64,000 nt of DNA, from the NCBI GenBank assembly GCA_017508045.1, contig JAFVZT010000030.1:30160-94159 (forward strand), written 5' to 3'. The stretch comes from Oscillospiraceae bacterium (GTDB lineage: Bacteria > Bacillota > Clostridia > Oscillospirales > Oscillospiraceae). Under the pieces are notes generated by a model that was not told the DNA's origin, ran no database searches, and was given only the letters and a program-made list of their open reading frames with translations. Positions 1 through 7,589 of this stretch are shown piece after piece (positions within the stretch are counted from its first letter, which is position 1; each line of letters begins with the position of its first letter). Position numbers and translations under genes: made by a program.

Positions 1-1604
1 TGACAGTACTTTTCCCGCAGTGCCGGTTTCTCGATTTTTCCGGTAGGATTTCTGGGAATTCGGTCAAAGATGATTTTTCTGGGACGCTTGTACCGGGGCA
101 GAGCAACGCAGAAAGCGTTGATTTCTTCTTCTGTGCAGGTTTCGCCTTCCTTGATCTCTATAATCGCAGCTGCAATCTCGCCAAGACGGGCATGGGGCAA
201 ACCGATGACAGCCACATCCTTAATCTTTTCAAAGCCACGCAGGAAATCTTCAATCTGAACGGGGTAAAGATTCTCACCGCCGGAAATAACCACATCCTTC
301 TTACGGTCAACCAGATAGATGAAGCCCTCATCATCCATACGGGCCATATCTCCGGTCCAGAGCCAATCACCCTTCAGTACCTCATCGGTAGCCTGGGGAT
401 TTTTGTAGTAACACAGCATCACGCCGGGACCCTGAACAATCAGCTCACCAACATCGCCCTGTGCCACTTCCCGACCGGATTCATCGACAATCTTTGCCTG
501 CCAAAGGTGGCCGGGCTTTCCGATAGCGCCGACCTTGTGGGTATTTTCCACACCCAAATGCACACAGCCGGGTCCGATGGATTCAGAAAGGCCGTAATTG
601 GTATCGTACTGATGGTGGGGAAACTTTTCCATCCAACGGCGGATCAGGCTGGGCGGCACAGGCTGTGCGCCGATATGCATCAGCCGCCACTGGTCCAGAT
701 AATAATGGTTTAAATCGATTTGACCGGCATCAATCGCATCCAAAAGGTCCTGCGCCCACGGCACCAGCAGCCAGACGATGGTGCATTTTTCTTCGGTTAC
801 TGCACGCAAAATCCATTCCGGCTTGACACCCCGCAGCAATACCGCTTTGCTGCCGGAAAGCAAGGAACCAAACCAGTGCATCTTAGCGCCGGTATGATAC
901 AACGGGGGAATGCAAAGAAATACATCCTTGCGGGTCTGACCGTGGTGATTTTGCTCTACCATACAGGCGCAGTTCAAAGCCCTGTGATTATGTAGGATTG
1001 CTTTGGGAAAGCCGGTAGTGCCGGAGGAAAAGTAGATAGCGGCATAATCATCCTCGGTTAGTGCCACGGGAGGGGCGCTGGAAGAACAAAAGCTTACCAG
1101 TCTCATGCAATCTTCTGTATACTCGGGGCAATTTCTGCCCACAAAGAACATCATTTTCAGAAAATCCAGCTTCGCGGCAATGGCATCCATTCGGCTGACA
1201 AATTCAGGTCCGAACACCAGCACCTCTACGTCCGCCAGCTCCAGACAATACTGAATCTCATCGGAGGAATAGCGGAAGTTCATCGGTACGGCAACACAGC
1301 CGGCCTTAAGAATACCAAAGTAAATGGGCAGCCACTCCAGACAGTTCATCAGCAGAATCGCTACCTTCGTGCCTTTTTTCAGACCACGGCTCAGCAGAAG
1401 ATTTGCAAAACGGTTCGCCCGACGGTCAAAATCCTTCCAGCTCATCTCCCGACGGTAAGGCGCGTCAGGATTGGCGTTTTCAATCAGGTTGAAATCACGC
1501 CACGTAACGGCATTGTCACGTTCTTCAGAGGGATTGATTTCCACCAATGCGGACTCAGAACCGTATAATCTGGCATTGCGTTCCAAATAATCCGTAATAA
1601 CCAT
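1..1604 (-). CDS. AMP-forming acyl-CoA synthetase (3' end cut by window edge)
   Basis: Member of the ANL superfamily that adenylates a carboxylic acid and transfers it to CoA; the substrate is not known. Reading leftward from the ATG at 1602-1604 gives about 534 residues with no stop. Seen in order: the AMP-binding loop YFSSGTTGFPKA, the YGLSESIGPG motif, the adenylation motif WTGDMARMDDEG followed by DRKKD, and the C-terminal PTGKIEK containing the lysine used for adenylation. The family is usually 500-560 residues, so only a few residues are missing beyond base 1. The start is supported by AAGGAGA about 7 nt upstream. A T-box leader lies directly upstream, which is unusual for this family. 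Confident family call; substrate unknown (medium- or branched-chain acid possible). Confidence 0.9.
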   Translation of the reverse strand, partial: MVITDYLERNARLYGSESALVEINPSEERDNAVTWRDFNLIENANPDAPYRREMSWKDFDRRANRFANLLLSRGLKKGTKVAILLMNCLEWLPIYFGILKAGCVAVPMNFRYSSDEIQYCLELADVEVLVFGPEFVSRMDAIAAKLDFLKMMFFVGRNCPEYTEDCMRLVSFCSSSAPPVALTEDDYAAIYFSSGTTGFPKAILHNHRALNCACMVEQNHHGQTRKDVFLCIPPLYHTGAKMHWFGSLLSGSKAVLLRGVKPEWILRAVTEEKCTIVWLLVPWAQDLLDAIDAGQIDLNHYYLDQWRLMHIGAQPVPPSLIRRWMEKFPHHQYDTNYGLSESIGPGCVHLGVENTHKVGAIGKPGHLWQAKIVDESGREVAQGDVGELIVQGPGVMLCYYKNPQATDEVLKGDWLWTGDMARMDDEGFIYLVDRKKDVVISGGENLYPVQIEDFLRGFEKIKDVAVIGLPHARLGEIAAAIIEIKEGETCTEEEINAFCVALPRYKRPRKIIFDRIPRNPTGKIEKPALREKYC

Positions 1605-1639
1605 GAATCTTTCTCCTTCAAAATCTCTATAATAAAATG

Positions 1640-1892
1640 GGCATAAAAAAACCCTGCATTACGCAGAGGACGAGTTTTACCCCGTGGTACCACCTCAATT
1701 TACCGCCATATGGCAGCCTCATCCGGTTCCTACAGACCGTAACGCAGTATCGGGCGCACCCGTCTCCGCCTACTACAGGTTCAGCAGAGCCGCTCAGAAA
1801 GGAATTCGGCGCTGTCCTCTGCTGCCTTGCACCGGACGGCAGCTCTCTGAAAAAGGATAGGGCGCTTACTGGTTTTCGTCATCGCGTTTATT
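1640..1892 (-). promoter_or_regulatory. T-box riboswitch leader upstream of the acyl-CoA synthetase
   Basis: Read on the minus strand, the leader begins with the typical Stem I opening (GATGACGAAAACCAGTAA). It continues with the AGAGAG bulge region, a terminal loop with GGTGCAAGGCAG, and the conserved T-box GGTGGTACCACGG (complement of 1683-1694). It ends in a GC-rich hairpin followed by seven T residues (complement of 1645-1669), the expected competing terminator. The synthetase ATG lies about 40 nt downstream. T-boxes bind uncharged tRNA and allow readthrough when one amino acid is scarce. The specifier loop reads CGAATTCC; UUC (Phe), AUU (Ile) or UCC (Ser) are possible, and the choice is not settled here. 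The UGGU bulge implies a tRNA with discriminator base A. Confidence 0.88.
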
Positions 1893-1897
1893 TAATA

Positions 1898-1926
1898 ATT
1901 CTACCACCATTATCTGACAAAGTCAA
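1898..1926 (-). promoter_or_regulatory. Promoter of the T-box/acyl-CoA synthetase transcript
   Basis: On the minus strand, TTGACT (complement of 1921-1926) and TAGAAT (complement of 1898-1903) are separated by 17 bp. Transcription would start just before the T-box Stem I, which fits the leader boundary. Confidence 0.75.
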
Positions 1927-1956
1927 CGAGAAGATACCACCGTATCTCATATAACC

Positions 1957-2001
1957 AAAAAATCCGAACGCACTTCCTATGGTGAAGCAGTTCGGATTTT
2001 T
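1957..2001. terminator. Bidirectional terminator, probably the original tRNA-Val terminator
   Basis: Inverted repeat aaaaaatccgaac / gttcggattttt with a 20-nt loop and T-runs on both strands. On the minus strand it directly follows the CCA end of the tRNA fragment at 2007-2028. It is therefore probably the terminator of tRNA-Val before the island was inserted. Confidence 0.75.
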
Positions 2002-2006
2002 ATATA

Positions 2007-2028
2007 TGGTGGAGACAACAGGACTCGA
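2007..2028 (-). repeat. Left attachment-site repeat (tRNA-Val 3' end)
   Basis: These 22 bp are identical to 11420-11441, which is the 3' end of the intact tRNA-Val(CAC), including CCA, the acceptor strand and part of the T arm. After base 2028 the two copies diverge. This is the direct repeat left by integration into the 3' end of a tRNA gene. Confidence 0.85.
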
Positions 2029-2033
2029 TTCAG

Positions 2034-3611
2034 TCAGGGATCGGCTCCGTCGAGCCGTCGCCGGCGGCGCTCATCCGCGCCGCATTTGATCTGTTCGAGT
2101 CCTGCCGCCTGAATACCTATACCAAAAAGGAAACCCCATCCGATTGGATGGGGTTTCCTTTTTGGTGGAGTCGATGATGTTAAAGACGAACTATTTATCT
2201 CTTTGAGAGAAACCTTTTTAGATTTGTTTTTGTAGTTGAATGTGATGATGAAATAATCATCGTAAAGATATATGGAGTTAACGAAGCTGTCAATCAGTTT
2301 TTGCCGATCTGACTGTACCGACATATCAAGCTTGCGGTAGTTATAGAGGGCAAAAGCAATTTGCTCCTTTGGAATAACAGGGTTCCGAATTTCAAGCTGA
2401 ATCATATCTGCTTCAATGTTCTTTTTCTGAGCTTCTAAATCGTCAAGCATCTGTTTTGTCGTATCAGAGTAAATACCAAGTGCCAACGCTTCGGTAAGAT
2501 TCTTAAGCTTGAACTGAACCTCTGCAAGCTGAGATTTTAACATGACAGATTCTGCACTTTCGAGCTCTTGGAACCGGTACACACGCTCAGCAAGTTCTTC
2601 AATTGCAGAATCATCGGAAAGAAATTCAAAGATTGTATTGATAACGTAATTCTCAATCCATTCTTTGCGCACGGTTTTCTTGTCGCACTTCTTTTTCTTT
2701 GCCTGATTGCATTTGTAATAGCGGTACTTGGTTTCGGTATGGCTTGTACCGATCTCACCGGTCATCATAGCCCCGCATTTGCCGCAGAATAGGTGTGTAG
2801 TCAGAATATAGTCATCTTCGCTCCTGTGCATCGCAGGAGCCTTCTTGTTGCGTTTCATACGTTCTTGCACAGCATTGAACAGCCCATCATCAATCAGCGC
2901 TGGAATGCCTTTAGGAACAACGAAATCTCCGAACTTATATTCACCAATATACTTGCGGTTCGTTAAGATACGGAAGATGGCGTTATAGTTCATAAAGTTA
3001 CCACGATTGGTAACGCCACGGCTTTTCATAATTTCCACGATCTCAGAGATTTTCTTGCCATCGTTATAAAGTGTGAATATGTCCTTTATAATCGGAGCAG
3101 TGTCCTCGTCAATCTGAAAATGCTTGTCGCCATCGATATAGTATCCAATCGGGGCGCGGACACCATTGCAACGCAGTTTGATTGCATTTTCGGTCAAACC
3201 ACGTTTGATCTTTTCTGCAAGCTCTGCGGAGTAGTATTCCGCAAAGCCTTCCAGTATTGCTTCGAGCAAAACACCGTCTGCACCCTCGGAGATGTTTTCA
3301 GTTGCAGACACTACCTTAACATTGTTTTTCTTCAGCGTAGCTTTGTAAAAAGCAGAGTCATAACGGTTACGAGCAAAGCGGTCAAGTTTCCATACAATAA
3401 CTAAATCAAACAAACCCTTGCTGCTGTCATCTATCATTTTCCGAAACTCGGGTCTGTTGTCTGTCTTCGCCGATAGTGCGCGGTCAATATATGTACCGAT
3501 GATCTCAATGCCGTTCTTCTCCGCAAAGGCCTTGTTCTCACGAAGTTGACCTTCGATAGATTCTTCACGCTGATTGTCCGATGAATATCGAGCGTAAATT
3601 ACGGCTTTCAT
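2034..3611 (-). CDS. Large serine recombinase (resolvase/Recombinase/zinc-ribbon)
   Basis: Site-specific DNA recombinase of the large serine family, 525 residues. The N-terminal resolvase domain starts IYARYSSDNQREESIEGQ with the catalytic serine at about residue 10 and continues with VIVWKLDRFARNRYD. A Recombinase domain follows (about 150-270), then a zinc ribbon with CGKCG and a YYKCNQ...C pair (about 270-320), then a coiled-coil region rich in Glu, Lys and Leu (about 345-400). The start is fixed by AGGAGG 7-8 nt upstream. The last 44 or so residues (after SSTPP) read through a perfect hairpin and attachment-site sequence and are probably not native. The gene follows abiH closely, within the same direction. 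Confidence 0.93.
   Translation of the reverse strand: MKAVIYARYSSDNQREESIEGQLRENKAFAEKNGIEIIGTYIDRALSAKTDNRPEFRKMIDDSSKGLFDLVIVWKLDRFARNRYDSAFYKATLKKNNVKVVSATENISEGADGVLLEAILEGFAEYYSAELAEKIKRGLTENAIKLRCNGVRAPIGYYIDGDKHFQIDEDTAPIIKDIFTLYNDGKKISEIVEIMKSRGVTNRGNFMNYNAIFRILTNRKYIGEYKFGDFVVPKGIPALIDDGLFNAVQERMKRNKKAPAMHRSEDDYILTTHLFCGKCGAMMTGEIGTSHTETKYRYYKCNQAKKKKCDKKTVRKEWIENYVINTIFEFLSDDSAIEELAERVYRFQELESAESVMLKSQLAEVQFKLKNLTEALALGIYSDTTKQMLDDLEAQKKNIEADMIQLEIRNPVIPKEQIAFALYNYRKLDMSVQSDRQKLIDSFVNSIYLYDDYFIITFNYKNKSKKVSLKEINSSSLTSSTPPKRKPHPIGWGFLFGIGIQAAGLEQIKCGADERRRRRLDGADP
2126..2163. terminator. Perfect 17-bp hairpin inside the recombinase 3' end
   Basis: aaaaggaaaccccatcc and its exact reverse complement are separated by gatt. 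On the minus strand the arm ends in CCTTTT, so it could act as a terminator. It lies within the last 45 codons of the recombinase reading frame, which supports the idea that this reading frame runs past its original end. Confidence 0.65.
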
Positions 3612-3615
3612 TTAT

Positions 3616-4536
3616 TTACCTCCTTAAATCATAGAATTCTTTTGAGTCTATCAGTTCGAAACGTTTTGGCACAAATCCTTGTTCAATAAGGCTTTTGTGC
3701 ATATATTCTTTCTCGCTTTCTCTATAGTAGTATATTTTCCATTTGCTTTTATGTTGTGTTACATCATCAATTTGCCTGAAATATGGAAGGTCAACTCCTG
3801 CAACGGAATGACCTGCTACTATGATTTCGTCAAACGGATATTTTCAAAGATATGTTAGCTTGTGCTTATAATTATTTATGTTTTTATGCGTTGTACGATA
3901 GTAGTCGTGTAAAACAGCACAAATACTTACCTCTGCTTCGTTTCTGCTTATTTGAGCATGGTTTTTTCGCCCTTTTATATCTTCAATGCGATTTGAGTTT
4001 CCGTGACCAAGAATAGGATCGTCATCTGCGTTGTGTAAAGAACCATGAATATGTAAAACTCTGCCGGAATCAATACCATATACATTTTCTAAAACAGAAG
4101 TATAGTTAAAGGTAATGAACTGGTCATCGGTGCTTTTGAGTATTGATGACACTATTGGCAAGGTATCGCGTATCCTGATGGTTCTAACCCAATGCTTAAG
4201 ATAGCCGGCCAATAAGTCAATATACTTATATTCATTGCGGAAATATTCTCGCAACGTATCTTCAATTCCAACAGGGCCGCTTTCTAACCCCATATCAAGA
4301 GCCAGGGCATTCTCAATAATAACTGATTCATTGATGTTTGCAAGGTTTGTTTCGAAATCGTTCCATAGCAGATTTCTTTTATACTCTTCTGATGCTCCAG
4401 GATAGATTTCATATTTTTGTTCAAAAGATTCTAAAAAGTCTGGATGCGTTTTCTCAAGATAGGTTCTAAAATCCCAATATGCGGTTGGCAAGTCATGTGC
4501 TTGGTCAAATCCGTTACCAATTATGTATAACTTCAT
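3616..4536 (-). pseudogene. abiH: AbiH-family abortive-infection gene with an in-frame TGA
   Basis: The frame from ATG 4534-4536 gives 230 residues beginning KLYIIGNGFDQAHDLPTAYW, the hallmark AbiH N-terminus, and includes FITFNYTSVLE and VLHIHGSLH. It meets TGA at 3844-3846. Reading on in the same frame gives KYPFDEIIVAGHSVAGVDLP and about 70 more residues up to TAA at 3616-3618. The VAGHS..GVDLPYF block is the usual AbiH C-terminal motif, so the whole gene would be 306 codons, a normal length. It overlaps the upstream XRE gene by ATGA, and its 3' end carries the recombinase ribosome-binding site. It may be a nonsense mutant, a split protein or a recoded UGA. AbiH proteins abort phage infection in lactococci; activity here is not established. 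Confidence 0.87.
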
Positions 4537-4892
4537 TTTTTGCTGTCCTCCATTAACTGTATAAGCATCTTTTTCAGCTTGGCGTTGGCAGGTGAAGTGG
4601 GATCAAAGCAGAACTCAATAAAGTCACTGACACTTGCATCAGAGGGCAAGGTCGGCTCGTCCTTTTCGTACAGATGCCCCTTGGGATCATCCGTCCTACC
4701 AAAGAGATAATCAAGAGATACCTCAAAATGTTCTGCGTACCAAAATAACTTATCCAGGGATACATCAACAAGACCTTGTTCATATCTGCCAATGGTTGCC
4801 TGGGTTGAGCCGCAAATCTCTGCGATCTGTGCCTGAGAATAGCGATTCTGCACACGCAGCTTTCTTAATCTTTCACCAATAATTTTCGTCAC
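4533..4892 (-). CDS. XRE-family helix-turn-helix regulator
   Basis: 119-residue cytoplasmic regulator. The N-terminal helix-turn-helix of about 60 residues (GERLRKLRVQNRYSQAQIAE...TIGRYEQG) resembles phage Cro/CI-type repressors; the C-terminal half is acidic and unassigned. The start codon is GTG (complement of 4890-4892) behind AGAGGTG. A 17-bp palindrome attttcgt-c-acgaaaat covers this start codon, suggesting the protein binds it to repress itself and abiH. The stop overlaps the abiH start (ATGA), so the two form one transcription unit. Confidence 0.88.
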   Translation of the reverse strand: MTKIIGERLRKLRVQNRYSQAQIAEICGSTQATIGRYEQGLVDVSLDKLFWYAEHFEVSLDYLFGRTDDPKGHLYEKDEPTLPSDASVSDFIEFCFDPTSPANAKLKKMLIQLMEDSKK

Positions 4893-4898
4893 GAAAAT
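4882..4898. promoter_or_regulatory. Palindromic operator over the XRE start codon
   Basis: attttcgtcacgaaaat is a perfect odd-centred palindrome. A close copy (ttcgtgacgaaaat) lies at 4991-5004, and a one-mismatch copy at 8886-8902. The position over the start codon suggests autoregulation by the XRE protein; this is inference. Confidence 0.6.
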
Positions 4899-4922
4899 AC
4901 ACCTCTCTTTTCATATATAGAC

Positions 4923-4951
4923 ATTATAACACAAAAGAAGATTACAGTCAA
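4923..4951 (-). promoter_or_regulatory. Promoter of the XRE-abiH unit
   Basis: On the minus strand, TTGACT (complement of 4946-4951) and TATAAT (complement of 4923-4928) are spaced 17 bp, with the GTG start about 30 nt downstream. Confidence 0.8.
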
Positions 4952-5038
4952 TACAAATAAGGATTATATACGCAATAGGTGTGTAAACTCTTCGTGACGA
5001 AAATCTGCTAACAAACAGCCCGTGTCACAAGCAGCACG

Positions 5039-5076
5039 GCGGCAGGGAAATTAACACCTCTCTGCCGCTATTTTTT
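5039..5076 (+). terminator. Rho-independent terminator
   Basis: gcggcag...ctgccgc with a 16-nt loop, followed by tattttttg on the plus strand. It lies just upstream of the PadR promoter and would stop transcripts arriving from the left. Confidence 0.6.
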
Positions 5077-5095
5077 GTCAATTTTTCAAAATCTA

Positions 5096-5130
5096 TTGAC
5101 AAACTTAATACTACGTGATATGATGTATTG
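5096..5130 (+). promoter_or_regulatory. PadR operon promoter and likely PadR operator
   Basis: TTGACA at 5096-5101 and TATGAT at 5119-5124 are separated by exactly 17 bp. The -10 region is embedded in an imperfect inverted repeat, aatac...gtatt (5106-5131), resembling operators of PadR regulators that repress their own operons. Binding is inferred. Confidence 0.75.
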
Positions 5131-5148
5131 CACAAAGGGAGGTATCAT

Positions 5149-5469
5149 ATGGACATTCAGTTGAAACGAGGTCTCTTAGATGTCTGCGTTTTGGCAGCGA
5201 TTAAGAGCGAAGATTCATACGGCTATAAGATCATAAAAGATATGAAACCGTATATTGAGCTTTCCGAATCGACCTTATATACCATTTTGAAACGTTTGGA
5301 AACTGCGAATATGCTGACCGTTCGCACCGCAGAACATGGTGGCAGACTTCGGAAGTATTACCATATCACTAACGAAGGATTGAAGCGCATTGAGGATTTC
5401 AAAGTCGAGTGGAAAGAAATCTTATCTATATACCGATTTATAACTAAGGAGGATGATGGCAATGAGTAA
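5149..5469 (+). CDS. PadR-family transcriptional regulator
   Basis: 106-residue winged-helix repressor of the PadR family. Recognisable blocks are LKRGLLDVCVLAAIKSEDSYG, then ELSESTLYTILKRLE, and the wing RTAEHGGRLRKYYHIT. An ATG at 5128 is in frame, but AAAGGGAGG just upstream of 5149 fixes the later start. It heads a four-gene unit with overlapping or nearly touching genes. PadR proteins next to HAAS/DUF1700 and DUF4097 genes are common in Firmicutes and usually respond to envelope stress or small ligands; the ligand here is unknown. Confidence 0.92.
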   Translation: MDIQLKRGLLDVCVLAAIKSEDSYGYKIIKDMKPYIELSESTLYTILKRLETANMLTVRTAEHGGRLRKYYHITNEGLKRIEDFKVEWKEILSIYRFITKEDDGNE

Positions 5470-6061
5470 ACAAGAATTTCTTGCGCAATTGCGTAAAGGT
5501 TTATCCGGATTGCCGCAGGATGATATTGAGGAACGTTTAACATTTTACAGTGAAATGATTGAAGACAGAAAAGAAGAAGGTCTTTCGGAGGAAGAAGCAG
5601 TTTCGGCTGTAGGCTCGGTTAATGAAATCGTTACACAGGTAGTAGCCGAAACTCCTTTTGCGAAAATCGCAAAGGAAAGAATTAAATCTAAAATGCGGTT
5701 AAGCGTAGGCGAAATCGTGCTTTTGGTGCTCGGCTCACCTATATGGATTTCCTTGGGCATTGCCGCATTTGCCGTAATTCTGTCGCTTTACATTTCGTTG
5801 TGGGCTGTAATAATTTCATTGTGGGCAGTCTTTGCTTCATTTGCCGCCTGTTCTATCGGTGGTGTGCTGGCATGTGTCGTTTTTATTGTAGGCGGTAACG
5901 GTGCTTCTGGTTTTGCTATGCTCTCCGCAGGTATTGTATGTGCAGGCCTTGCAATCTTTATGTTTTACGGATGCAAAGCAGCAACAAAGGGTACTTGGAT
6001 ACTTACAAAGAAAATAGCAATATGGACAAAAAACTGCTTTATCAAGAAGGAGGTAGCGTGA
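5462..6061 (+). CDS. HAAS/DUF1700 signalling-domain membrane protein
   Basis: 199 residues. The N-terminal ~70-residue HAAS domain (KQEFLAQLRKGLSGLPQDD, EEGLSEEEAVSAVGS) is the partner module commonly encoded after PadR. Four to five hydrophobic segments follow (about 85-180), so it is an integral membrane protein with a short basic tail. ATG at 5462 is preferred because AAGGAGG lies 9 nt upstream; the ATG at 5453 is too close. It overlaps the end of padR by 8 bases. Its role is probably to relay or anchor a membrane signal to PadR; this is inference from the family. Confidence 0.85.
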   Translation: MSKQEFLAQLRKGLSGLPQDDIEERLTFYSEMIEDRKEEGLSEEEAVSAVGSVNEIVTQVVAETPFAKIAKERIKSKMRLSVGEIVLLVLGSPIWISLGIAAFAVILSLYISLWAVIISLWAVFASFAACSIGGVLACVVFIVGGNGASGFAMLSAGIVCAGLAIFMFYGCKAATKGTWILTKKIAIWTKNCFIKKEVA

Positions 6062-7029
6062 TGAGAACGAGAACAAAAGTATGGCTTATTATAGCGGCAT
6101 CTCTTGTCTTGATTGGTTCTATTGTTTTTGGAGGTGTGATGTCAGTGTTAAAATGGGACTTTACGAAATTATCTACTGTCAAGTACGAAAATAACGATTA
6201 TAAGATACACGAAGATTATCAGCATATATCTATCATAACCGATACCACTGATATTGTTTTTGTTCCTTGCGAAAGCCCAACGACCTCAGTTTCTTGCTAC
6301 GAACAGAAAAACAATATGCATTCGGTTTCAGTGAAGGACGGTACATTAGAAATTGAGATAGTCGATACACGGAAATGGTACGAATATATCGGGATCAATT
6401 TCGGCACGCCGAAAATAACGGTGTTCATTCCGGAAGGCGAATACGGTAAACTCTCGGTCAAAGCAAGCACCGGTGATGTTGAAATACCCGAAGTGTTCAA
6501 ATTCAGAAGTGTTGATATTTCGGTAAGCACCGGTGATGTTAAAAACTATGCTTCTGCTTTGGAAGGTGTAAAAATCAAGACAACTACTGGTAATATTTGC
6601 ATTGAAAACGCATCTGCCGGCTCGCTTGACTTTATAGTTTCCACAGGAAAGGTGACCGTTTCGGGGGTGACTTGCGAGGGCGATATTATAGTTGGTGTAT
6701 CAACGGGAAAAACATATCTGTCCAATATCCAGTGCAAAAACTTTACCTCAAGTGGAAGTACCGGAGATATTTCTTTGAATAATGTTATTGCTACAGAAAA
6801 GCTTTCGATCAAGAGAAGTACTGGTGATATAAAGTTTGACAGTTCTGATGCTGCAGAAATTTACATTGAAACCGATACAGGCGATGTAACAGGCTCTCTA
6901 CTTACTGACAAGGTATTTATCGCACAAACTGATACGGGCAAAATCAATGTTCCCAAAACTGTTAGTGGAGGTAGATGTGAGATCACTACAGACACGGGTA
7001 ATATTAAGATAACTGTTAAGAAAGGATAA
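6061..7029 (+). CDS. DUF4097-family beta-strand repeat protein, membrane anchored
   Basis: 322 residues. A short basic start (MRTRTKVW) and one hydrophobic segment at about 8-30 form a signal anchor. The rest is a beta-helix-like repeat region in which STGDV/TTGNI/STGKV turns recur about every 18-22 residues (about 140-315), typical of DUF4097 proteins. ATG at 6061 overlaps the HAAS stop (TGATG). The bulk should lie outside the membrane. PadR/HAAS/DUF4097 sets are widespread; the biochemical function is not known. Confidence 0.85.
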   Translation: MRTRTKVWLIIAASLVLIGSIVFGGVMSVLKWDFTKLSTVKYENNDYKIHEDYQHISIITDTTDIVFVPCESPTTSVSCYEQKNNMHSVSVKDGTLEIEIVDTRKWYEYIGINFGTPKITVFIPEGEYGKLSVKASTGDVEIPEVFKFRSVDISVSTGDVKNYASALEGVKIKTTTGNICIENASAGSLDFIVSTGKVTVSGVTCEGDIIVGVSTGKTYLSNIQCKNFTSSGSTGDISLNNVIATEKLSIKRSTGDIKFDSSDAAEIYIETDTGDVTGSLLTDKVFIAQTDTGKINVPKTVSGGRCEITTDTGNIKITVKKG

Positions 7030-7033
7030 CCAT

Positions 7034-7429
7034 ATGGAAAAGATATGGACTGAAATGTACGAAGCGACAAAAGCCGTATTAAATGAACGAAGGATATCCG
7101 AGTATGTTACTTGCGGAGAGGTATCTGCCGCAGTGTTATCAAAATCGGGGAAAATATATACAGGTGTTTGTATTGACACCTGCTCTACTTTGGGTATTTG
7201 CGCAGAAAGAAACGCTATCTTTAATATGATTACCAATGGTGAGCAAGAAATAGATAAAGTGTTGTGTATCCTTCCCGATGGTTCCAATGGCGCACCTTGC
7301 GGTGCTTGCCGTGAGCTTATGGTACAACTGATGGCAGGTAAATATCACGACATCGAAATAATGCTCGACTACTCTACGGGACACACTATAAAATTAGGTG
7401 AAATTACCCCCGAATGGTGGATCAAGTAA
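7034..7429 (+). CDS. Cytidine deaminase-family protein
   Basis: 131-residue zinc-dependent deaminase of the CDA superfamily. The zinc and proton-transfer motif is CAERNA (about 57-62) and the second metal motif is PCGACRE (about 88-94), matching HxE/CxE...PCxxC with Cys as first ligand. It could deaminate cytidine, or a related base or nucleoside-like drug as in blasticidin-S deaminase. It starts 4 nt after the DUF4097 gene behind AAAGGATAA, so it belongs to the PadR operon. A deaminase in this context is not usual, and its substrate cannot be read from sequence. Confidence 0.85.
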   Translation: MEKIWTEMYEATKAVLNERRISEYVTCGEVSAAVLSKSGKIYTGVCIDTCSTLGICAERNAIFNMITNGEQEIDKVLCILPDGSNGAPCGACRELMVQLMAGKYHDIEIMLDYSTGHTIKLGEITPEWWIK

Positions 7430-7478
7430 AAATTAAAATGCGAGATAGCAGTAGTATTATTTAACCCACTATAACAAC

Positions 7479-7515
7479 GCACGTCAGATGGTAACGTCTG
7501 ACGTGCATTTTCGTT
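7479..7515 (+). terminator. Terminator of the PadR operon
   Basis: gcacgtcaga / tctgacgtgc with an 8-nt loop, followed by attttcgtt. It closes the four-gene unit. Confidence 0.7.
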
Positions 7516-7559
7516 ATAAAAAGTTTCCATTTCGAAACGAAAAAAGTTGGGGTGTACCC

Positions 7560-7588
7560 CTTGACTTTTTGACCCAAAACTCATATGT
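7560..7588 (+). promoter_or_regulatory. Candidate promoter of the structured RNA
   Basis: TTGACT at 7560-7565 and TATGTT at 7583-7588 are spaced 17 bp, with no credible reading frame downstream. It would start transcription near 7595. Confidence 0.5.
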
Positions 7589-7589
7589 T

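Noticed and set aside
2092-2112. Second tRNA gene on the plus strand
   Set aside because: Only a T-arm-like stretch (ttcgagtcctgccgcc) is present; no acceptor, D or anticodon arms can be formed.
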